From Coriobacteriia bacterium (GTDB taxonomy: Bacteria > Actinomycetota > Coriobacteriia > WRKU01): DNA of 5,511 nucleotides. Below, one piece after another: positions 1-5,511 of this stretch (position 1 is its first letter; every line of letters starts with the position of its first letter). The translations under genes were made by a program, and so were the position numbers. The notes beneath the pieces are model-generated. The model was not told the origin of the DNA. It worked only from the letters and a program-made list of their open reading frames with translations, and did not search any database. The DNA lies in contig WRDL01000093.1 in NCBI GenBank assembly GCA_009784095.1, forward strand, positions 1 to 5,511, in the 5' to 3' direction.

Positions 1-609
1 AAACGACTCTTCGAGGTCGAGGTGCCCGAGGTCGATGACGGCATCGTGGAGATCAAGAGCATCGCGCGCGAGGCGGGCGTCCGCTCGAAGGTCGCAGTTT
101 CTTCGCGTCAGGAGAATCTCGACCCTGTTGGCGCGTGCGTCGGTCCAGCTGGATCGCGGGTGCGCAACGTCGTGCATGAGCTCCGTGGTGAGCGAATAGA
201 CATCATCCCGTTCAGTGAAGACCCCGCCGAATTCGTCAAGGCGGCACTCTCTCCGGCACAGGTCCTTCGCGTCATCATTGACGAGGAGACACGGACCGCT
301 AATGTGATCGTCGCACCCAATCAGCTCTCACTGGCGATCGGCAAGGAGGGCCAGAACGCTCGTCTTGCCGCGCAGTTGACCGGTTGGCGGATCGACATTA
401 AATCATCCGAGATGGCGAGTGCCGCGGGACTCATTCCCGACACTGGCGCGATGGATGATCTCGAAGAGATCGACACGCAATGCATCGCCGAGGTCGCGGA
501 TGGGCATCGTTGCCGCAATCACGCACGCCCCGGATCGCAGTATTGCGGTATCCATGAGAAGAAGATCGCCGAGGCACAGGCACAAGCAGCAGCTGAGAAC
601 CAGGAATGA
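1..609 (+). CDS. nusA: Transcription termination/antitermination factor NusA, C-terminal part (5' truncated by window)
   Basis: NusA binds RNA polymerase and nascent RNA and modulates pausing, termination and antitermination in the cytoplasm. The frame is open from base 1, so the N-terminal RNAP-binding and S1 domains lie outside the window; a GTG at 22 is an internal codon, not the start. The first residues (LFEVEVPEV, then GIVEIKSIAREAG) are the typical entry into KH1. KH1 carries DPVGACVGPAGSRV with its GxxG loop at bases 142-153. KH2 carries LSLAIGKEGQNARLAAQLTGW with its GxxG loop at 340-351. After KH2 come a short acidic stretch (DDLEEID), a Cys/His cluster (481-555) and an Ala/Gln/Glu-rich tail. 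The stop is TGA 607-609, and infB follows after 15 bases. The family assignment is certain. The Cys/His tail is not part of the classical E. coli or B. subtilis NusA architecture as I know it. Confidence 0.97.
   Translation, partial: KRLFEVEVPEVDDGIVEIKSIAREAGVRSKVAVSSRQENLDPVGACVGPAGSRVRNVVHELRGERIDIIPFSEDPAEFVKAALSPAQVLRVIIDEETRTANVIVAPNQLSLAIGKEGQNARLAAQLTGWRIDIKSSEMASAAGLIPDTGAMDDLEEIDTQCIAEVADGHRCRNHARPGSQYCGIHEKKIAEAQAQAAAENQE
481..555 (+). other. Putative zinc-binding Cys/His motif in the NusA C-terminal tail
   Basis: Cysteine codons at 481, 511 and 544 and a histidine codon at 553 give the spacing C-x9-C-x10-C-x2-H. The core reads G-H-R-C-R-N-H, then P-G-S-Q-Y-C-G-I-H. Two more histidines (codons at 505 and 520) could be alternative ligands. 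The pattern resembles small treble-clef-like C/C/C/H modules seen as add-ons in other proteins. Metal binding is inferred from spacing alone. Confidence 0.55.
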
Positions 610-615
610 GGTGAT
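608..615 (+). promoter_or_regulatory. Shine-Dalgarno site of infB, overlapping the nusA stop codon
   Basis: GAGGTGAT is an eight-base match to the complement of the usual 16S rRNA 3' end (ATCACCTC). It lies 9 bases upstream of the infB ATG at 625. Its first two bases are the last two of the nusA TGA, so a ribosome terminating on nusA sits over this site, which suggests translational coupling. It supports ATG 625 as the start. Confidence 0.85.
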
Positions 616-624
616 ACCTAGAAT

Positions 625-3183
625 ATGGCTGGAATCAAAGTACATGAACTTGCCAAAGAGTTCGGCATGTCGAGCAAAGAGCTCATGGGTCATCTCGCAA
701 CGCTGGGTATCCCTGCGAAAAGCCACGCGACTTCTCTTGTTGACGCGTATGTTGAGATAATCCGCGTCCAGCTCGCTCCCCAGATCGCTGAACGACAAGC
801 TCAGATCCAGGCTGAGGAGCAAGCAGCGGCCGCCGAAGAGGAGGCACGCCGAGAAAAAGAGGACGCGAAGCGAAAGGCGGAAGCTGAGCAGCGCAAAGCA
901 GCAGAAGAAGAAGAACGTGCGCGCCGTGAAGAAGAGCGTAAGAAGCGCGATGAGAAACGCGCTCGTCTCGAAGCTGAGGCGGCAGAACGCGTTGCCGAGG
1001 ATGAAGTAGGCATAGAGGTTCCCTCCATTCCCTCCGATCAAGCCACAGAAGAGATCGCAGAAGAAGCGGTGGTCGAAGAGGTTGTGGAAGAGAAACCGAA
1101 GCGTCTCTCACTCGCAGATAATATCGAGGCGGAAAAAGCGCGTCTTGAGGCCGAAGCAGTTGAGAAAAAGGCCAAACGACAAGCTGAACGCGAAGCTGCG
1201 CGCGCAGCGAAAGCGAAGCGGGCCGAGGAAGAACGCTATCGTCAGATGGCTCAAGAAGCCGAGAAACTCGAAAAGGACAAGCCGGCGACCGAGACCGATC
1301 GCGACAAGACCAAGGACACGCAACGTCAAGAGCCGCCGAAGCAGAAGAAATCAAAGAAGTCTAAGCGAGGAAAGAAAGGTGCGATCACCGAAGAAGAGGA
1401 GCGCACGATAGCGGATGTCGAGCTGCCACGTGGTGGTGAGGTGCTTGAGGTACCGGAGGCGACCACCGTCGGTCAATTCGCCGAGATGTTGGGCGTAAGT
1501 ACCAACGACATCATCAAGCGCCTGTTCTTGCTGGGAAGCGCCTTGACCGTCAACCAGCAGATGGATAATGAGACTATTGAGCTTATCGGTGTCGATCTCG
1601 ACCGCGAGATCGTCGTCATCAAACTCGAGGACGAAATGGCGTTCACCTACGAGGACAAGGAAGAGGATCTCGTCGAAAGAAGCCCGGTGGTCACCGTCAT
1701 GGGACATGTCGACCATGGAAAGACCTCGCTCCTTGACGCGATCCGTGAGACCGGTGTCGCTATGACCGAGGCGGGTGGCATCACTCAGCACATCGGTGCG
1801 AGCGTCGTCGAGAAGAACGGGCGTAAGATCACCTTCATCGATACTCCGGGACACGAGGCATTTACCGCAATGCGTGCCCGTGGCGCAAATATCACCGATA
1901 TCGTTATCCTGGTCGTCGCGGCCGATGACGGCGTTATGCCACAGACCGTCGAGGCGATCAGCCATGCGAAAGCTGCTGAGGTCCCGATCGTCGTTGCGGT
2001 CAACAAGATCGACAAGGACGGTGCGCAGCCGGATACGGTCCGTCAAATGCTTACCGAATACGAGCTTGTTCCCGAAGAGTGGGGTGGCACCGACATCTTC
2101 GTCAATGTGTCAGCAAAGAAGCGTATCGGTATCGAGGATCTTCTCGAGATGCTCCTTTTGCAGGCTGATGTTCTCGAGCTGAAAGGTAACCCGCAAGCGG
2201 AAGCCTACGGTACCGTCATCGAGTCCCACCTGGACAAGGGACGTGGACCGGTGGCGACCGTTCTGGTCCGTCGTGGAATGCTTCGCAGCGGTGACACTCT
2301 TGTCGCCGGTACCGCTTTCGGTCGTGTGCGCGCTTTGGTCGATCCGCTCGGTCAAGCCGTTGACAGTGCTGGCCCGTCCGATCCTGTCGAGGTTCTTGGC
2401 CTGTCATCCGTACCGAGTGCCGGCGATGATTTCAAGGTATTCACCGATGAGCGTGCGGCGCGTCATCTTGCCGACGAACGCTCTATGAAAGCGCGGATCC
2501 GTGCTCGCGAAGCGACACGACGCTTCATCTCTTTGGACAACCTATTCGACCAGATAGAGGCAGGAGAGATCAAGGATCTCAACCTCATCGTCAAGGCAGA
2601 CGTCATGGGATCGATCGAAGCGCTCAGAGATGCTCTCGACAAAATGGATCAGAGCGAAGTCCGCATCAATATCATCCATAGCGCTGTGGGAGGAATTACC
2701 GAGAACGACGTCCAGTTGGCGACCGCTTCGAATGCGGTCATCATCGGATTTAACGTTCGTCCCAATCCTGCGGCAAAAGCATTGGCAGACGTCGAGAATG
2801 TCGACATGAGAATGTATCGTGTGATCTATCAAGCGATCGAGGAGATCAACGCGGCGCGAGTCGGAATGCTCGCTCCGGAGTTCGTTGAGGAGGACACGGC
2901 ACGTGTCGAGGTTCGTGAGCTCTTCAAGGTGCCGAAGATGGGCGTCATAGCCGGCAGTTATGTGACCGACGGAGAGATCCACCGCGATGATGAAGTACGT
3001 ATCGTTCGCGACGGCACCGTCATCTATGAGGGAAAGATCGGTTCTCTTCGACGTTTCAAAGACGATGTCAAGAGTGTTCGTGCCGGATTTGAATGCGGAG
3101 TCGGGATCGAGGGATACCAAGACCTCAAGGAAGGCGACATCGTCGAAGGATTCCGCATTATCGAAGTTGCAAGAACAGAATAG
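625..3183 (+). CDS. infB: Translation initiation factor IF-2
   Basis: IF2 is the GTPase that places fMet-tRNA on the 30S subunit and promotes 50S joining. The protein is 852 residues, normal for a long bacterial IF2. Residues 1-52 form a first IF2_N module (VHELAKEFGMSSKELM). Residues about 53-252 are a charged, probably coiled-coil linker rich in E, K, R and A, with an ARLEAEA repeat at 113 and 172 and a Lys-rich end at 237-252. A second IF2_N module spans about 268-345. The G domain shows G1 GHVDHGKT (360-367), switch GGITQHIGA (384-392), G3 DTPGH (406-410), G4 NKID (460-463) and G5 SAK (496-498). Domain II starts near 525, C1 spans about 636-745, and the fMet-tRNA-binding C2 domain spans about 757-852. 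All GTPase motifs are intact. The start ATG 625 has a strong Shine-Dalgarno site. rbfA follows after 11 bases. Confidence 0.99.
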   Translation: MAGIKVHELAKEFGMSSKELMGHLATLGIPAKSHATSLVDAYVEIIRVQLAPQIAERQAQIQAEEQAAAAEEEARREKEDAKRKAEAEQRKAAEEEERARREEERKKRDEKRARLEAEAAERVAEDEVGIEVPSIPSDQATEEIAEEAVVEEVVEEKPKRLSLADNIEAEKARLEAEAVEKKAKRQAEREAARAAKAKRAEEERYRQMAQEAEKLEKDKPATETDRDKTKDTQRQEPPKQKKSKKSKRGKKGAITEEEERTIADVELPRGGEVLEVPEATTVGQFAEMLGVSTNDIIKRLFLLGSALTVNQQMDNETIELIGVDLDREIVVIKLEDEMAFTYEDKEEDLVERSPVVTVMGHVDHGKTSLLDAIRETGVAMTEAGGITQHIGASVVEKNGRKITFIDTPGHEAFTAMRARGANITDIVILVVAADDGVMPQTVEAISHAKAAEVPIVVAVNKIDKDGAQPDTVRQMLTEYELVPEEWGGTDIFVNVSAKKRIGIEDLLEMLLLQADVLELKGNPQAEAYGTVIESHLDKGRGPVATVLVRRGMLRSGDTLVAGTAFGRVRALVDPLGQAVDSAGPSDPVEVLGLSSVPSAGDDFKVFTDERAARHLADERSMKARIRAREATRRFISLDNLFDQIEAGEIKDLNLIVKADVMGSIEALRDALDKMDQSEVRINIIHSAVGGITENDVQLATASNAVIIGFNVRPNPAAKALADVENVDMRMYRVIYQAIEEINAARVGMLAPEFVEEDTARVEVRELFKVPKMGVIAGSYVTDGEIHRDDEVRIVRDGTVIYEGKIGSLRRFKDDVKSVRAGFECGVGIEGYQDLKEGDIVEGFRIIEVARTE
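1141..1380 (+). other. Low-complexity charged linker segment of IF2
   Basis: This segment encodes IF2 residues 173-252. It begins with the second ARLEAEA-type repeat (first copy near residue 113), continues as alternating Lys/Arg/Glu/Ala helix, and ends in a Lys/Ser-rich basic patch at residues 237-252 where 9 of 16 residues are Lys or Arg. This kind of linker varies widely among bacteria. The purine-rich composition produces long spurious frames on the opposite strand. Confidence 0.7.
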
Positions 3184-3190
3184 AAAGGTG
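3184..3190 (+). promoter_or_regulatory. Shine-Dalgarno site of rbfA
   Basis: AAAGGTG begins immediately after the infB TAG stop (3181-3183) and ends 4 bases before ATG 3195. It decides the rbfA start: the same frame is open further upstream inside infB, but no other initiation codon there has such a site, and the protein from 3195 has the normal family length. Confidence 0.7.
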
Positions 3191-3194
3191 CACC

Positions 3195-3560
3195 ATGACG
3201 AAGAATACCCACCAACACCATCCAAAAGCAGGTATCAGGAAGAGCGATGAGCAGCTCCGAGAAGTCCTGGCGCTTATATTGATCCAAGAGATAAACGACC
3301 CTCGCGTGGAATTTGTAACGATCACCGGTGTCGATCTGAACAGCGATCGAACGCTCGCTGATGTCTACGTCAGCGCTGAGAAGGATCGCTATGAGGAGGC
3401 TCTTGCCGGTCTACGAAGCGCAAAAGGACGTATCCGCTCTCTTGCCGCAAGGGCGTTGGATTGGAGAGAGGCACCGAAGCTTCGTTTCTTGATCGATCCT
3501 TCGATCGATGAGGGAGAGCGTATCGATCGGGCGATACTCTCAGAGCACACTCCCGAGTAG
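3195..3560 (+). CDS. rbfA: 30S ribosome-binding factor RbfA
   Basis: RbfA is a small KH-like protein that binds immature 30S subunits near the 5' helix of 16S rRNA, helps late maturation, and matters for cold adaptation in model bacteria. From ATG 3195 the product is 121 residues, typical for the family. The family signature is clear: an N-terminal helix (EQLREVLALILIQEI), then NDPRVEFVTITGVDLNSD (34-51), A-D-V-Y-V-S-A (55-61), the KGRIRSLAARAL helix, and the C-terminal strand APKLRFLIDPSIDEGERI (93-110). The N-terminus is His-rich (H6, H8, H9) and probably disordered. It follows infB by 11 bases and is followed by nrnA almost at once, as in many bacterial nusA/infB operons. The frame can be read upstream to 3093 inside infB, but that extension is a shadow. 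Confidence 0.95.
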   Translation: MTKNTHQHHPKAGIRKSDEQLREVLALILIQEINDPRVEFVTITGVDLNSDRTLADVYVSAEKDRYEEALAGLRSAKGRIRSLAARALDWREAPKLRFLIDPSIDEGERIDRAILSEHTPE

Positions 3561-3563
3561 GTG
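3559..3563 (+). promoter_or_regulatory. Weak Shine-Dalgarno candidate for the DHH gene, bearing on its start
   Basis: AGGTG overlaps the rbfA TAG stop and lies 3 bases before ATG 3567. The alternative start, GTG 3561, directly abuts the rbfA stop and has only GAG at 3555-3557 upstream. The ATG is slightly favoured by codon type and site, although the spacing is short. The two choices differ by two residues. Confidence 0.45.
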
Positions 3564-3566
3564 TGT

Positions 3567-4538
3567 ATGGATGCGGTCGAGTTCCTCCAGGGGCTAAAGA
3601 GTGACCAACGTGTCGTGGTGTGCGCGCATGTTCGCCCTGACGGGGATGCGGTCGGATCGACGCTCGCGTTAGTACGCACGTTGCATTTGAACGGTGTGGA
3701 CGCATATCCTTTGCTTGCCGAGAATAAACCGGCGCCGCGATTCTACTCATGGCTTGTCGGATTCGATGAGTATCTCACTCCCGATCAGGTCGAGGAGTGG
3801 GACCGGATCGATGCGCTTATTGTGCTCGACACTCCGGTCGTCAAACGATTGGGCGCCGCGCAAAAGATCCTTGAACGCGCTGATCGGTCTTTGGTCATCG
3901 ATCATCACCCCGAGCTCGAGGACTTCGGAGATATTCGTATCATCGATCAAAGCGCCGCAGCGACCGCGCAGATCGTTTGGGATCTCATCGTAGAAGCCGG
4001 GCTTCCTTTTGATAAGGAAGTAGCGACCGCAAGTTATTGCGGACTGGCAAGCGATACCGGTCGATTCATGTTCTCCAACACTTCCGCTGAAGTGTTTCGC
4101 AGCGCCGCGCAAATGCTTGATGCCGGCGTAGACATCAACGACGCCAATGTCCGTCTATTCAGCTCCAAGCCCGCCGAGTTGCTCACACTCGAGGCGCTCG
4201 TACTTGAACGCATGATGATACTGAACAACGGCAAAGTGACCTGTTCATGGCTCACCCAAGACGACTTCGACACCATCGGTGTTCGCAGAGATGAGGCCGA
4301 GAGTATCATCGATCTTATCCGATCCCTTGAGGGAAGTGAAGTCTCCCTTCTGGTGATCTTTGGCGATACCAGCACCAGAGTCTCACTTCGCTCGAAGACC
4401 GATGCCGATGTCGGTTCTATCGCTGAAAGCTTCGGCGGAGGTGGCCATCGCGCCGCTGCCGGGATCAACTGGCCCGAACAGAGTGCTGATCTCACCGCCA
4501 TCCTCGATACCTTGACCCCATTACTCCCGGGTGCCTGA
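3567..4538 (+). CDS. nrnA: DHH/DHHA1 family phosphoesterase, probable NrnA (nanoRNase / pAp phosphatase)
   Basis: Family members of this type hydrolyse 2-5 nucleotide RNA fragments to mononucleotides and in many species dephosphorylate 3'-phosphoadenosine 5'-phosphate to AMP, using Mn2+ ions. From ATG 3567 the product is 323 residues, the usual size. The metal-binding motifs are all present: HVRPDGDAVGS (H21, D25, D27), LIVLDTP (D88), IDHHP (D112, H113, H114) and the SDTG motif (D163). The C-terminal DHHA1 substrate-binding domain ends in FGGGGHRAAAGI (near 289-300). There is no signal peptide or membrane segment, so the protein is cytoplasmic. The gene sits between rbfA and truB, a standard place for this family in Gram-positive and actinobacterial genomes. 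GTG 3561 is an alternative start. The family call is firm; the precise substrate (nanoRNA, pAp, or cyclic dinucleotide products) cannot be read from sequence alone. Confidence 0.92.
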   Translation: MDAVEFLQGLKSDQRVVVCAHVRPDGDAVGSTLALVRTLHLNGVDAYPLLAENKPAPRFYSWLVGFDEYLTPDQVEEWDRIDALIVLDTPVVKRLGAAQKILERADRSLVIDHHPELEDFGDIRIIDQSAAATAQIVWDLIVEAGLPFDKEVATASYCGLASDTGRFMFSNTSAEVFRSAAQMLDAGVDINDANVRLFSSKPAELLTLEALVLERMMILNNGKVTCSWLTQDDFDTIGVRRDEAESIIDLIRSLEGSEVSLLVIFGDTSTRVSLRSKTDADVGSIAESFGGGGHRAAAGINWPEQSADLTAILDTLTPLLPGA

Positions 4539-4539
4539 T

Positions 4540-4584
4540 ATGCATACGGTCGTCAACGCATTCTCTCAGATCCTTGAGGTGTGA
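4540..4584 (+). other. Possible 14-codon minicistron ahead of truB
   Basis: ATG 4540 opens a frame of 14 codons (MHTVVNAFSQILEV) ending at TGA 4582-4584, one base before the truB ATG. GGGTG at 4529-4533 is a fair ribosome site 6 bases upstream. The truB Shine-Dalgarno site lies inside its last codons. It might couple translation of nrnA to truB. A frame this short arises easily by chance and I recognise no family. Confidence 0.18.
4576..4581 (+). promoter_or_regulatory. Shine-Dalgarno site of truB-ribF
   Basis: GAGGTG ends 4 bases before ATG 4586 and fixes the start of the TruB-RibF frame. A weak stem (CTCA 4565-4568 with TGAG 4575-4578, loop of 6) overlaps it, but it is too short to claim a regulatory hairpin. 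Confidence 0.7.
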
Positions 4585-4585
4585 T

Positions 4586-5511
4586 ATGCGCGCATCACGA
4601 GGAGCATCCGGACTCAATGGGATAGTATTGATCGACAAGCCTGCCGGTATCACCAGTCACGACGTCGTCGACGCGTTACGAAGGATGACCGGCGAGAAGC
4701 GGATCGGACACGCGGGCACGTTGGATCCTGCTGCGACCGGTCTGTTGATCATGATGATCGGCAAGGCGACAAAGCTCAGCGATCAACTCATGGCGTCGCA
4801 TAAGACCTATCGCGCGACCATTACCTTTGGGAGCGCGACCGATACCGATGATGCTGACGGTGAGGTCATTTCCCTCTGCGAGGTGGACCGATCACTGTTC
4901 GATCAGACGCACGCAAGGGATATCGTCTCTTCTCTGGTCGGAACTCATAAACAGATACCACCCGACTTCAGCGCGATCAAAGTCAACGGGACGACGAGCT
5001 ATAGAGCTGCGCGCAAAGGTGAGGCGCTCGAGCATAAGCCACGCTCTTTCACCATCAGTGAGGCGCGGTTGATCTCGATCGATCCTGATGCGAATTCATG
5101 GACGATCGAGGTCGAAGTATCTAAAGGGACATACATACGCGCACTCGCGCGTGATCTTGGCACCACACTTGGTTCTTGCGCTCACCTGAGCGCGCTTCGT
5201 AGACTCTCGATCGGAGATTTCTCGGTCGACGACGCCTATGATCTTGAATTCTTGAGAGCTCATGTAGAACGACCCTATGAGCTTGCGAGATACTTCACCC
5301 CCTTCAGCGGCACAGGACCTCGCAGAGAGGATGTGGACGTTGTCATCGGGGCTTTTGACGGGCTCCACCTCGGTCATCAGGCGCTCATAGAGCAATGTGT
5401 CGATCTTGCACATAACGAGGGCCGAGCAACGGTCATGGTCACGTTCGACCAGCTTCCCGAGGTCATGCTGCATCCACACCTTCGCTCGTACCAACTCTAT
5501 CCTCTCGAGGA
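4586..5511 (+). CDS. truB: TruB tRNA pseudouridine-55 synthase fused in frame to RibF FAD synthetase (3' truncated by window)
   Basis: One frame stays open from ATG 4586 to the window end (308 full codons). Residues 9-225 are TruB, which isomerises U55 in the tRNA T-loop. Seen are LNGIVLIDKPAGITSHDVV (10-28), catalytic GHAGTLDPAATG (41-52, nucleophile Asp47), KTYRATITFG (73-82, Tyr75), IPPDFSAIKVNG (124-135, Phe where Tyr is usual), GTYIRALARDLG (181-192, Arg185) and ALRRLSIGDF (203-212). The usual TruB C-terminal domain is missing. After a linker of about 25 residues, residues 251-308 match the FAD synthetase nucleotidyltransferase domain of RibF, which makes FMN and FAD from riboflavin: VVIGAFDGLHLGHQALI (252-268, with the HxGH motif at 261-264) and VTFDQLPEV (285-293). 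The kinase domain would lie downstream. The TruB and RibF identities are firm. A real single polypeptide is likely but needs the rest of the gene. Confidence 0.9.
   Translation, partial: MRASRGASGLNGIVLIDKPAGITSHDVVDALRRMTGEKRIGHAGTLDPAATGLLIMMIGKATKLSDQLMASHKTYRATITFGSATDTDDADGEVISLCEVDRSLFDQTHARDIVSSLVGTHKQIPPDFSAIKVNGTTSYRAARKGEALEHKPRSFTISEARLISIDPDANSWTIEVEVSKGTYIRALARDLGTTLGSCAHLSALRRLSIGDFSVDDAYDLEFLRAHVERPYELARYFTPFSGTGPRREDVDVVIGAFDGLHLGHQALIEQCVDLAHNEGRATVMVTFDQLPEVMLHPHLRSYQLYPLE
5333..5511 (+). other. ribF: RibF N-terminal (FAD synthetase) domain of the fused frame, partial
   Basis: This marks the part of the fused frame that corresponds to RibF, from codon 250 (GTG 5333) to the window end. 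The phosphate-binding GxFDGxHxGH signature is complete (255-264). The second signature reads FDQLPEV where many homologues have FDPHPxEV; this position is known to vary (E. coli has a divergent version). GTG 5333 could also serve as an internal start giving a short-headed RibF (MDVVIGAFDG), with GAGAGG at 5325-5330 only 2 bases upstream, which is tight. The rest of the FAD synthetase domain and the riboflavin kinase domain are beyond the window. Confidence 0.8.

Larger units (their letters stand above)
4536..4589 (+). repeat. Short direct repeat of a stop/start junction bounding the nrnA-truB gap
   Basis: TGATATGC occurs at 4536-4543 and again at 4582-4589. In each case TGA is a stop and ATG follows one base later. 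Each is preceded by GGTG (4530-4533 and 4578-4581), with two extra bases in the first copy. The copies are 46 bases apart. The match may be chance or a remnant of a small duplication of a translation start region. Confidence 0.4.

Noticed and set aside
403..1354. Long minus-strand frames (about 212 and 223 codons) opposite nusA and the IF2 linker, one rich in Phe and Leu and seeming membrane-like
   Set aside because: They are the complement of the purine-rich Glu/Lys codons of the IF2 charged linker. The products are low complexity, match no family I know, lack ribosome sites, and lie opposite a certain gene.
3093..3194. Upstream extension of the rbfA frame into the end of infB
   Set aside because: The extra residues are an Arg-rich out-of-frame reading of infB. 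ATG 3195 has a good ribosome site and gives the normal RbfA length.
1351..3225. Minus-strand frames of about 231 and 227 codons opposite the IF2 GTPase and C-terminal domains
   Set aside because: These are antisense shadows produced by strong codon bias in infB, with no recognisable domains.
3488..3530. Cluster of overlapping ATCGATCG palindromes near the rbfA end, considered as an operator or repeat element
   Set aside because: It falls inside the conserved RbfA C-terminal strand (LIDPSIDEGERID) and is explained by Ile/Asp codons plus the window-wide GATC bias.
4565..4578. Small inverted repeat CTCA...TGAG overlapping the truB ribosome site
   Set aside because: A four-base stem (five with a G-T pair) and no T tract make it too weak to call a terminator or a regulatory hairpin.
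5096..5494. Minus-strand frame of 132 codons opposite truB-ribF
   Set aside because: The plus-strand frame here carries unmistakable TruB and RibF motifs, while the antisense product resembles nothing known.

Overview
This window is a run of co-directional housekeeping genes, all on the plus strand, for transcription and translation: nusA (5' end missing) - infB - rbfA - a DHH-family phosphoesterase (nrnA-like) - truB joined in frame to the start of ribF (3' end missing). Gaps between genes are 15, 11, 6 and 47 bases. Almost every base is coding, and no promoter, terminator, RNA gene, mobile element or CRISPR array is visible. The arrangement is the classic bacterial nusA/infB operon. GC content is roughly mid-50s percent by eye. 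The general style of the IF2 N-terminus, the strong GAGGTG-type ribosome sites and the gene order fit a Gram-positive lineage, most likely an actinobacterium of the Coriobacteriia type. That placement is inference only, and no species is claimed.

Region by region: 1-609 encodes the C-terminal half of NusA (KH1 and KH2 RNA-binding domains) with an unusual Cys/His-rich tail. 625-3183 encodes full-length IF2 with a long charged linker and two N-terminal modules. 3195-3560 encodes the 30S maturation factor RbfA. 3567-4538 encodes a DHH/DHHA1 nanoRNase or pAp phosphatase. 4586 to the window end is one open reading frame: residues about 9-225 are TruB (tRNA U55 pseudouridine synthase) and residues from about 250 are the N-terminal nucleotidyltransferase domain of RibF (FAD synthetase / riboflavin kinase), with no stop codon between them.

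The genes fit together as an expression module: NusA controls elongation and antitermination, IF2 and RbfA serve initiation and small-subunit maturation, NrnA removes the short RNA products of decay, and TruB modifies tRNA. RibF supplies flavin cofactors and is commonly the next gene after truB. The most notable feature is that truB and ribF appear physically fused here. Next are the putative zinc-binding tail on NusA, a strong excess of GATC tetramers, and a small repeated initiation-like motif bounding the only sizeable gap. I see no exotic defence or mobile system in this window.
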